NCBI GenBank assembly: GCA_017979445.1
Contig: CM030719.1
Location: 28,353,317 to 28,417,316 of the forward strand
Direction of reading: 5' to 3'
Source: Akebia trifoliata
Lineage: Eukaryota; Streptophyta; Magnoliopsida; Ranunculales; Lardizabalaceae
DNA: 64,000 nucleotides
A model generated the notes under the pieces. It made no database searches and was not told the origin of the DNA. It worked only from the letters and a program-made list of their open reading frames with translations. Numbering within the stretch: position 1 is the first letter of the stretch; each line of letters starts with the position of its first letter. Positions 21,502 through 30,868 of the stretch are shown piece after piece. The position numbers were made by a program, and so were the translations under genes.

Positions 21502-24339
21502 ATGGGGACTCGTCCCGATGTTGTCGCTCCAACGGGATCACCTGATCTTATTGGGCATAATCATGTTCATGACCATCATCATAACTACTCGAATTCTCAA
21601 TCCCATCATTACCCTCATGGGATTCCCGACTCGATTCTCATTATAACCGTATCTGTCATCTCGATCATCATATTTTTCACCGTCTTTCTAATATTAATGA
21701 TACTACTTCGTAGATTCAAATCTACGAAAAGTAGTAATAGTAGCAACAACAACAGCAACAACAACGACGCCAACAATAAAACACATTGCAAGTATAAAAA
21801 TCATTGTACTATATCCTTCGATGCTAGCCCAGGTAACCACCCCAATTTTAATTTATAAAATTCATTTTTGTGAAAATTACTCAAACAAATTTAATGGGTT
21901 CTCTTCTTTTTTTTTTTTTTTGCCCCTTTTTTTCTAGATCTTTTGTGGGTGTTTTTTAATTAATTTTATTTGGTTTTGGGTATTTTATGATTAAAAAAGA
22001 TGTGAAGAGTAGATGTCTTTATGGAGGGACTTTGGGTGGTCGAATGCCCTCAAATAAATTCAAAGGAATTCAAGTGTTCACATACAAGGAGCTTGAAATG
22101 GCCACAAATGGATTTATTGATGCAAATGTGATTGGGAATGGAAGATATGGAGTGATGTATAGAGGAATTTTGAGTGATGGAACTGTTGCAGCTGTGAAGA
22201 TGTTGCATAAGGAAGGGAAGCAAGGTGAGCGTGAGTTCAGGGTTGAGGTAAGACTCTTTACATTTATTACTTCTGTTTTCTTCTTGTTTCTTTCAGAGCC
22301 TCCATGAAAGTATATTATACTAAAATATATTCATTATGTGATTCTTCCTGATTTTTAATTGTTCCTCTCTCTCAAAAACTCATTTTCCTACGTTTTCTTC
22401 TTCTTCATTGATCTGCATTACCTCCAAAGCTCTGTTTTAAAAGTAATTGAGTCCACTCAAATCTCAATTAAATTTTGACTTGACTCGCTCCTAAATTTCT
22501 TTTGAATCAACTCATCGAGTCAATTTGAAAACTTTGTCGTGTGGAGTTATAGAACGCTGCCCTTGTTATATATTATACTTAATGTTCTTTATCAACAAAA
22601 AAAAAAAAAACATAAATATAATTCTAGATTTTTAAATATTAAAATACTATTGAAATTTTTAAAATTTATTTCATGAATAGAGACATTGCTCTAGACATAG
22701 TGGAATGGAGGAATAGGATTCGTTTAGCCAACCCCAAATATTTGGCACCAGGCTTTTGATGATGATGATGGCAAATATACATTTGGTTGACTTGCATAAG
22801 TCAACTTACAAGCCATTTAGTTGACTTGAATTGATTTTGACCAGTCAAGTCGAGTTATGAAACATAGAAAGGTGAAACCAACCTTCATTTGGGTTATGGG
22901 TTTTTGTTCAATTTCAACCACAATAAGAGGATCTTTAAATTTTGATACTTGGTCAAATGGCTACATAATGATCATAAATGCAGGTGGACCTGTTGAGCCG
23001 GTTACACTCACCCTACTTGGTTGAGCTACTAGGCTACTGTGCCGACCAACACCATCGGCTCCTCATATTTGAATTCATGCCCAACAGTAGTCTCCAAGAA
23101 AACCTCCACCCAACTCACAAACTACATCAACCATTGAATTGGGGGACCCGATTAAGGATCGCCCTCGATTGTGCCAGAGCTCTCGAGTTCCTCCATGAGT
23201 ATGCTGTTCCATCAGTCATTCATAGGGATTTCAAGTGCAGCAATGTTGTAATAGATCATAACTTCAGGGCTAAAATATCAGATTTGGGATCAGCCAAGGC
23301 GGGTTCTGACAAGACCAACAGCCAGACCTCAACACGGGTGTTTGGGACCACGGGACACCTCGCACCTGAGTAAGTCCACCATTCTGTCCTCACTTTATCG
23401 ATATTATCCTCATTGTGTCGGCCCAATTTACACTAGAAAGCAACCACATTGTAAACTATTTCAAGCTTCTTAAATATGGGGTGAATCAACATAAGCTTCT
23501 AATTTTCGTGTTGTTAATTGTCTAATAACGATCGTCTGCAATTGGTGATGTAGGTATGCTTCAACAGGCAAGCTGACCACAAAATCGGATGTTTACAGTT
23601 TCGGGGTCGTTCTTTTAGAGCTATTAACAGGCCGTGTACCAATTGATACCAATCGACCCCCAGGCGAACATGTCCTTGTCTCTTGGGTTAGTAACGAAAA
23701 AACATAAATTTTCTCCAACATTTATCTGTTATGCTCTTATTTACTGAAACTGATCGTGCCAACAAAATATGTGAGAGGCCATTTATTTGTCCTCGAAATT
23801 GGGTTTCCTGCACAAGAGCTTTAGAATCTTTTACACCAAATTAACTGGACCCGAGAAACTCAATTTAATAAAATAAATACTAATCCAAGCTGACAACAAT
23901 CTCATTTTAACCTTTATTATAATCCATCGATGTCAAGTGGACTGGAATTAAACCTTCCTTACAATGCTATAAGTTTAAATAGGATCTATTTTGATATCTC
24001 AGGCTCTTCCAAGGCTGACAAGCAGAGAGAAGGTAGAGGAAATGGTTGATCCAGCTCTTCAAGGCCAATATTCAAAGAAAGAGCTAATTCAGGTCAGTTT
24101 GTTCTGGTTATTCACACATTCTATCTAACTAGGCTTCTTTTTTTTTTTTTTTTGTCTTACCGATATTTGTGTTATAGGTAGCTGCCATTGCTGCTGTATG
24201 TGTGCAACAAGAAGCTGATTACCGACCTTTCATAACCGATGTTGTTCAGTCTCTCATCCCTCTTGTTAAGAGCCTATCGACTACTTGTCCTTCAAGCTCC
24301 TCAAGATTCAAGAATCGATCAGTGAGTCCTGGGTGTTAA
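21502..24339 (+). CDS. Membrane-anchored receptor-like Ser/Thr protein kinase (PBL/RLCK-VII-like catalytic domain)
   Basis: Six exons join in frame: 21502-21832, 22000-22247, 22984-23369, 23554-23686, 24003-24092 and 24178-24339 (449 residues). The N-terminus is short and His/Asn-rich, followed by one membrane span (about 43-69, [20 protein letters not shown]) and a basic, Ser/Asn-rich linker; there is no extracellular recognition domain. The kinase starts near 137 ([13 protein letters not shown]). It has loop GNGRYG (156-161), lysine K177, HRDFK (273-277), metal site DLG (293-295, Leu instead of the usual Phe), GTTGHLAPE and subdomain [21 protein letters not shown]. The motifs [19 protein letters not shown] and [20 protein letters not shown] match the plant group usually labelled PBL7-like or At3g58690-like. 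An active RD kinase is expected; ligand and substrates are unknown. The intron-1 acceptor (AAAAAAG, 21999) has a weak pyrimidine tract and is the least certain junction. Confidence 0.9.
22690..22772 (+). mobile_element. RTE-type LINE 3'-tail fragment in kinase intron 2
   Basis: AATAGGATTCGTTTAGCCAACCCCAAATATTTGG..CAGGCTTTTGATGATGATGATGG is the typical plant RTE/LINE 3' end with its (GAT)n tail. Only the last 80 or so bases are present. Confidence 0.65.
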
Positions 24340-26035
24340 TTCATCAAGTGATGAAGCTATCGAAGTACAAATTACTGTTCTTGGTCTCTACGGAATCCAT
24401 CCAAGACAAGTTCAAAAGATCACCACAAATAATTGATCGAAATTTAAGGCACTTCTGCAATTGGGTCTCAGTAGATGTATTCTAGAGATTCGTTTCAGGC
24501 AGGCATCTCGTCTAATCGATGACATTGTTGGCATTCTTAGCTATAATGATTTATTTAGTCATGTTTATATTTGAGGGTTTTGTTCTGTTGATAATATGAG
24601 TATGTTTTGCTGTTGATTTATGTAGCTTGAGTATATTTAAGTCATTCGAGTAACAAAATTTCAAAATAAATGGAGATGAAGCTAAATATTCCAGAGAAAA
24701 CAAATGTGTTAAATAGTATTACTGAACATCAAGCATTTTCTAGTGTATGGAGTTCCTAATTAGCTTGAAAAGATTAAAATCAGTTTTTGGTGAATAAAGT
24801 CAAGTTTCAATGGAAGCAAAAGTGGCACCATATGATATTTATGGAGTTTCTACAGATGATAAGGTGTGTAGTTAGAAGATGGCACCATAGGAACACAGTA
24901 CGTGGACCCACAATGGTGATGAAGTTCATTTGTTTCGTTATGGTTGGTCATTCCAGATAGAAAACCATGTACACTATTACGAGAAGAGAATGGGAAGATA
25001 GAAGCTGTTTTCCTTGAACATAAATGTAGCACACGCGCTGGGGAGTTTTTTTTTTTTTTTTTTCTCTATTAGTCATCATTTAATGGCTAAACTCAAGAAA
25101 TCATCTCTAGGGCCAAAAATCAGCCCAACGGGATGATCCTAATCATCTGATCTGTTTCATTAGTTTCAATTGGTCAAAAGAAAACAGATATGGCAAACAG
25201 TCTATCGATAATTCTATTGATTATGCCTTTTCTAGAACTGAGTTGAGTCCTTTGAGGTAGAAATAGAAATAGCCGATCGAGGAAAAAGACAAGAATTGTC
25301 GGGGTGGGTCCGAATTGTGAAAGATTTCTGCAAATTCTGAAGGGTTTTGAAGAAGATAAGATTGTATCATATAAGACAAGGTTAGGAACCTTTCCTGAAT
25401 AAGTGAAAAATCAATGATTGTCCTCCTCTGCGTTTCTGGGCAGTAAAAAGAGAATAAAAATGGGAAAACTTGATAATAAAAAAGTTGTGGTTATTAACTT
25501 TCTAAATCTTACAAGGAGAAGACAAGATTATCAGTTGATTGTGGACCACCAATGTTATACAGAATGTCAGAAGGTTGTGGAAGTTAGTAGCCAGAGATGC
25601 ATACTGTAAACAGATGAAGACTAAAGAGGGACAAACGATCAAAATCAGAAAGAAAATAACAAATTGAAGAATGTAAAGGACATTCTAAGATGCCAGTTAT
25701 GTATGTTCACATGGAAAATAGTGCAAACTACCATTCATGGAACAATTGGAAAAATATAGGCACTCCACTGCATGCATAATTTAGATTTTAGAACAAAACA
25801 CAAAGTTATATGGAAGTCTGATATTGTGGACATGGTTTTCAAAAATGGCATGGATATGAAATCTTGCACTCATCATCATCAACGAAGCCTTATCCCAAAG
25901 ATTTGGGATCAGCTGAAATCTTGCACTAAGATGATTAAATTCATGTATTTTGCAGTATATTCTAGTAAACTTAAAAAAGAAAAAAGAAAAAAAAGAGTTT
26001 ATATAATGGGCAGAACTTGGCCGAGTACTCAGACT
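24340..26035. other. Intergenic: kinase 3' flank, no gene
   Basis: Kinase 3' UTR sequence at first, then AT-rich DNA with a T-run (25047-25064). At 25872-25915 'CATCATCATCAACGAAGCCTTATCCCAAAGATTTGGGATC' (split here as CATCATCATCAACGAAGCC plus TTATCCCAAAGATTTGG) is a minus-strand LINE 3'-tail fragment. No gene recognised. Confidence 0.5.
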
Positions 26036-26038
26036 TTA

Positions 26039-26413
26039 GGCTATGTTTGGGTTGAGAGAAGTGGAGGGAAGAGAATCTCATTAAGAGAAAAGAAGAGAAG
26101 AGAAGAGAAGGGAAAAGAAGAGAAGAGAAACTCAATATCTCTCCCACCATGTTTGGATAGACAGGAAAGAACTTGGGACAACTTTGGAATTTTAAAATAT
26201 CTTAAAAGAGATCTAAAGGCAGAGTTGGAATTAGAAAATATTTTAGAAGGGTTTCTCTCCATTTCTCTCCTCTCCACTTTTGGAGAGAAAGAAAACTCTC
26301 TCTTTTTTCTCTCCTCTTCTTTTCTCTTCTCTCCCCACCGAACAATCCAAACAAGAGAAATGGAGAGACTCATTTATTTTCTCTTCTCTCAATTTCTCTC
26401 AATACAAACAGCC
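26039..26413. mobile_element. Tourist-type (PIF/Harbinger) MITE
   Basis: 375 bases flanked by the 3-base duplication TTA (26036-26038 and 26414-26416). Terminal inverted repeats are GGCTATGTTTGGGTTGAGAG and the complement of CTCTCAATACAAACAGCC. Purine-rich GAAGAGAAGAG arms on the left pair with CTCTTCTCTC arms on the right. A long open frame over it comes only from the low-complexity purine/pyrimidine arms. Confidence 0.85.
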
Positions 26414-26548
26414 TTATGACCATCCTTCGGCACAATAAGTGGGCATGCAGAGGATCAGGAACCCAATGTTTAATGGGTCCTTTAGAAGAGATATACAAGA
26501 CCAATATCAATATGATAGGGTAATATTAACCATTCAATTTTACTCTAT

Positions 26549-27188
26549 CCATCGTATGGTGAAAATTCTATCAAAAGCTCCAAAAATAGTATATAGGTTT
26601 GATGGTTACAAATCACCAGTCATTCTGATTTTGGACCTGGAAATCTCCTAGGTGGGGCCCATATAATGGGAATTCCTAATCCACTTTGAATGAGATATTT
26701 GTCGAGATATTGTACTTAATGATGAGCGTTTCTGAATGAGCACTTAAGGATATATAGTGGAATGCATAATAGGTTATCCATGTCTAGATCTAAATCATGT
26801 AAAAGCTTCTTATCTGGGAGGGGTATATAGATTATCTATGTCTAGATCTATAGTGGAATGCATAATAGGTTATCTATGTCTAGATCTGAATCATGTAAAA
26901 GCTTCTTATCCATTGTATGATGAAAAAACATTCTATAAAAAACTCCGAAAAAAGTATATAGATTTGATGGTTGCAAATCACCAGTCATGCTGATTTTGGA
27001 CCTGGAAGTCTCCTATGTGGGGCCCATATAATGGGAATTCCTAATCCACTTTGAATGAGATATTTGTTGAGATATTGTACTTAATGATGAGCCTTTCCGA
27101 ATGAGCACTTAAGGATATATAGTGGAATGCATAATAGGTTATCTATGTCTAGATCTAAATCATGTAAAAGCTTCTTATCTGGGAGGGG
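26549..27188 (+). repeat. Tandem segmental duplication (about 360-base period)
   Basis: 26549-26826 is repeated at 26911-27188. Both have TATATAG(G/A)TTTGATGGTT, GGGGCCCATATAATGGGAAT, CCACTTTGAATGAGATATTTGT and TAGTGGAATGCATAATAGGT followed by GTAAAAGCTTCTTATCTGGG. A third, partial copy of the last block lies at 26852-26910. Confidence 0.88.
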
Positions 27189-27189
27189 T

Positions 27190-27400
27190 ATAGCTCGAAG
27201 CCTGTTGAAAAGAAAAGGGGCTGGGATGGTTTTGGCATGTAGAATGAAGGCTAATAACAAAGCCAATGAGAAGGAACGCTTCGGTGCAAGTTGAAGGCTC
27301 TGAAAAGGAGAAAGAATGGTCAAAAATGATGTGGGTAGACGTAGTAAGAAAATCTATGAAGACATATGCACCAACTGAAGATATAGTGATGGCATTGTAA
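27190..27400 (+). mobile_element. RTE-type LINE, C-terminal reverse-transcriptase fragment
   Basis: One shifted frame reads like the conserved end of plant RTE-type LINE ORFs: GWDGFGM with RRLITK-, PMRRNASVQVEGSEKERM and VDVVRKSMKTYAP-like words (family pattern RLRWFGH..RR....P(V/I)R). It is short, frameshifted and lies directly against the tandem duplication. Confidence 0.6.
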
Positions 27401-27572
27401 TGGCTGTATATTGTGAAAGAGCAAATATTTTACTTTGAGAGTAGTAGTTTCTCTTATACCTATTTTGCTTATGTGCTGCCATTCCTATGGGCTCCTCTGT
27501 GGACTGAACTTGTTGCTCTCTTCTCCTCCCAAAGAAGAATTATCCAACACAAAATTACATTACGTAACCTTC

Positions 27573-29528
27573 TCACCAGTAATCCATACAAGAACAAAAC
27601 CCACCTTCAAAATGGTGAAATCTTTTCCTATCTCTAACCACAATCTTCCTTTTAAAAACCATTGAAACAAGCTTCATTGCAGAATGGCAATCCCTACAAA
27701 TCCGAATATTCTTCACAATATGCAGCACTGTTCCAGGCTTTGTGCTGATGAACCCAAATGAAATTGCCAATTTCTCACTATGATAACCAACAATGGCTTC
27801 CTTCTCCTCTTCTTCCACATCAAACACAACCCCTCTCGTCTCAAGTGTATATCCAAATTTCATTATCTCTCTAATCATCTCCTCCCACACCAAATATATC
27901 TCTTCTGTCTTACCATGGGACCTGTCTCCTGCTACAAATTCATGAACTACACCATCAACCTCAATTGAACTACATCCTGGGACCCGCTTAATTCTTCTTC
28001 TTCTCATAGTTCTCTGGATTTCCTCAGCATCATCTCCTTTACTGGACTCTGCATAAATGTTTGAAAGAAGAACATAACGCCCATCATGGAATTGGTCGGA
28101 CTCTATCAGAAAATTCCCCACTCTTTGTCCCATTTCAGCATTGCCATGTGTCCTGCATGCACCAAGGAGGGCACCCCATATTACATTATCTGGTTTTATT
28201 GGCATGGTAGATATGAATCTTTCTGCTTCTTCCAACAAACCCGCACGGCCAAGAAGATCTACCATGCATGAATAGTGATCCAACTCCGGTTTGATTCCAT
28301 AAACATCAACCATCGAATTGAAGTAATGGAAACCCTTCTCAACCCATCCCATGTGGTTACAAGCACACAAAGCTGCCATATAGGATATATTGTCAGGCAC
28401 GATGCCCTCACTTTTCATCTTCTCAAAAAACCAAAGTGAGTCTTCACAACGCCCATTGAGTGCCAACCCAGATATCACTGCCGTATAAGTAGAGACATCT
28501 TTTTCTTTAGTTGAAACAAATTCTTGCATCGCCAAATCAATGCTTCCACATTTTGCATACATGTCAATGAGAGCTGCAGAAAGTATTGAATCAATCTTTT
28601 TAAACTTCTTTTGAACGTAAGAATGAACCCAATACCCAAGAACCAAAGCTCCTAACTGTGAACATGCAGAAAGAACACTCACCAGAATTGCAGAATTCGG
28701 TTCCAAATGCAACAATTGCATCTCTCGAAACAAGGCTAAAGCTTCCCTTGGTTTCCCATTCTGAGAATAGCCTGAAATTATCACTACCCATGTGATTAGA
28801 TTCCTCTTGGGCATTTCGTCAAAAAGACGACAAGCCTCATCTAGGAGACCGAACCTCACAAGCCCACCAATTATGCTGTTCCACGAAACCTCGTTTCTTT
28901 CGGGCATTTTTTCAAAAATGCCAAGAGCCTCTAAAATTTCTCCATTTCTTACATACCCATTTATCAAAGAGTTCCAACTCACTACATCCACAACACTACT
29001 TTCATCAAATATCCGTTGAGCGTCATCCAATTTCCCACAAACTGAATAGAATTGGATGATTGAATTATGTACAAATACATCGACTTGAACACATTTCTTG
29101 GTCACCATTGCATGAAACTGCCTACCCAAATCAAATGCAGTGGAGTTTGCACAAGCTTGAAAGAGGAAAGTGAAGGTGAAATTGTTGGGGGTAAGGCCAA
29201 ATTCATCCATCCGATCAAATACAAAGAAGGAATCCAATAGAGAATCCGGACGGTGAGAACGAGCGAGGCCCCGGATCACAGTGTTGAAGAGGAATATGGT
29301 TGGAGGGGTAGAGGTTCGAAAAAGGAGAAGGAGGGCGTAAGCAATGTCGCCGGAAGGATTGAGACTGGAGAACGAGATGACGGGTCGAAGAGCTGATGGA
29401 GGGTGTGATTGGCCTTCAACAATGAGGCGAGCATGAGCTTGCTTGAATTCCAGCATGGATTTGCATTTATTAAATATGGCGATGTAGGAGAGGTGATGGT
29501 GATTGGGTTTCATGGATTTGAAAACCAT
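27573..29528 (-). CDS. Pentatricopeptide repeat protein, PLS class with E/E+ and DYW domain
   Basis: An intronless 651-residue PPR protein of the PLS-DYW type, which acts in mitochondria or chloroplasts as a site-specific C-to-U RNA editing factor. PPR motifs run from about residue 75 to 450, e.g. DVVSWNSLINGYVRNGEILE (181-200), EVSWNSIIGGLVRFGLLDEA and SAALIDMYAKCGSIDLAM. The E/E+ region follows with VIWGALLGACRTHGNAEMG and YVLLSNIYA, and then RIKRVPGCSSIEVDGVVHEF. The C-terminal deaminase domain keeps the zinc/catalytic pattern HSEKLA (583-588) and CRDCH (611-615), and ends CSCMDYW. It is therefore probably catalytically competent. The N-terminus (MVFKSMKPNHHH) is not a textbook transit peptide. 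A second Met at residue 6 is an alternative start. The exact orthologue is not assigned. Confidence 0.94.
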   Translation of the reverse strand: MVFKSMKPNHHHLSYIAIFNKCKSMLEFKQAHARLIVEGQSHPPSALRPVISFSSLNPSGDIAYALLLLFRTSTPPTIFLFNTVIRGLARSHRPDSLLDSFFVFDRMDEFGLTPNNFTFTFLFQACANSTAFDLGRQFHAMVTKKCVQVDVFVHNSIIQFYSVCGKLDDAQRIFDESSVVDVVSWNSLINGYVRNGEILEALGIFEKMPERNEVSWNSIIGGLVRFGLLDEACRLFDEMPKRNLITWVVIISGYSQNGKPREALALFREMQLLHLEPNSAILVSVLSACSQLGALVLGYWVHSYVQKKFKKIDSILSAALIDMYAKCGSIDLAMQEFVSTKEKDVSTYTAVISGLALNGRCEDSLWFFEKMKSEGIVPDNISYMAALCACNHMGWVEKGFHYFNSMVDVYGIKPELDHYSCMVDLLGRAGLLEEAERFISTMPIKPDNVIWGALLGACRTHGNAEMGQRVGNFLIESDQFHDGRYVLLSNIYAESSKGDDAEEIQRTMRRRRIKRVPGCSSIEVDGVVHEFVAGDRSHGKTEEIYLVWEEMIREIMKFGYTLETRGVVFDVEEEEKEAIVGYHSEKLAISFGFISTKPGTVLHIVKNIRICRDCHSAMKLVSMVFKRKIVVRDRKRFHHFEGGFCSCMDYW

Positions 29529-30203
29529 TGTGACTGATCATGGGGGAAGAGAAAATTGGCAAGAAAATTTTGAATCCTGTATTTTCTTCTCAGCTTGTCC
29601 AGTTTTTAACGGTAAACTTGAATAAAGAAATGGCGGGAATGAATGAAGTGGGTTGGCGTTGTTGGTATTCGGATTTTGGTTCAATAGGTATTAGTGTTGA
29701 AGGACATTTTAGTCATTTAAACTAGTTTATGAATTCTCTCTCCTTCCCCCGTTAGTTACTCAAAAGCAACTCAAACATAGATACCAAACTCCATCTCTCA
29801 TAACCATGCGCTTATGGATAGTCATTTTGGATATTTATGTGATATGCAATCAAACTGTGTTATCCAAAATTATCATCTACAAATATTTTAATATTTTTTA
29901 ATTCAGTTCAAATTTCAAATCATCTAAAAAATTTATATTTTTTTAGAAAAAAAAAATGTGAAAAATGGAGAAACTATGTCTTGCTATCCAAAATGGAGAA
30001 AATCCTACCATCCAAAATGGATAGTAAGACGGGCATACATTGGAGACCTTTATTTTGGATTTCACGACCTAAAATGACAGTTGAGATGGAATGAAGAGTG
30101 GAATAAGTCATGCATTGGAGTTGCTATAAGAAAAAGTTCAATGGTGGAGTACGGATCCATAATTGTAATAATTATGATAACAATTATATAATGAGTCGTG
30201 TTA
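29529..30203. other. PPR upstream region, no other gene
   Basis: Promoter-side flank of the PPR gene (minus strand). It contains repeated words TCCAAAATGGA(G/T)A near 29987-30030 and a T/A-rich stretch. No gene recognised. Confidence 0.4.
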
Positions 30204-30366
30204 AGAGTGACCTCAGTGAGGGACACACGGGGGAGACACTTTGACTTGATGGTGCGCGCATGTCTGTAGATGCATTTTACTCTTATCTCGGAAAAAATAC
30301 ATCTATAGGCATGTTCGCACCACCACATCAAGATGTCCCTTGTGTGTCCTCCACTGAGATCACTCC
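30204..30366. mobile_element. Foldback element ending in GAGTGACCTC
   Basis: The left arm GAGTGACCTCAGTGAGGGACACACGGG..TGATGGTGCG..GATGCATTTT pairs with the right arm AAAAATACATCTATAGGCATGTTCGCACCACC..CTTGTGTGTCCTCCACTGAGATCACTC. About 160 bases, with a loop of about 15. Confidence 0.7.
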
Positions 30367-30512
30367 AGCATCAATCTTATATAATGGGAACACCAAAATA
30401 ATTTAATACAATAAAAGACAATCTTTTGTTTTTAACTTGAAAAAATAAAATCATAAAGTTATTTTACATTCTTTAGAGTAATTGAATGGATTGAGATTTG
30501 AAAGAATCGAGC

Positions 30513-30650
30513 TGGAGTGACCTCAAGATTAGACCTCATAATCCACATCTGCACATCTTGACGTGAAACTGGATAGAAATCATAGATGCTTTTTCACTTA
30601 TATCTCAAGGAAAACATCTATGATTCCCATGTAATTTCACGCCAGCATTA
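30513..30650. mobile_element. Foldback element, GTGACCTCAAGA family, copy 1
   Basis: GGAGTGACCTCAAGATTAGACCTCAT..CATAGATGCTTTTTCACTT, with an inner hairpin (CATAGATG / CATCTATG). The same ordered words recur at 48592-49072 and, on the other strand, at 37640-37722. Confidence 0.65.
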
Positions 30651-30868
30651 TTCAATTTGAAATACTAGTGTATCAATGTGCCAAAGAAAAGTCAGCACTT
30701 CAACTCATTGTTTTAATAAACAATAAAGGTTTCAACATGTTTCAAAAGGTTGGTTCATGATAAAAAGAAAGAAAAAAATTTACTATAACAATAGTTACAA
30801 AACGTTGATGGTTTGTTTAGCATCCTTGAACACTTGGGGTGTAGAATCCAATAAAAAAGTTCTAATAA

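Noticed and set aside
21152..21541. Open frame antisense to the kinase 5' end
   Set aside because: Overlaps the CT-rich leader and start of the kinase gene on the opposite strand; repeat-driven (KKKK, REREREE) composition.
25772..26419. 215-codon open frame on the plus strand
   Set aside because: Its second half is the low-complexity purine/pyrimidine body of a Tourist MITE and the first half has no family resemblance; not a gene.
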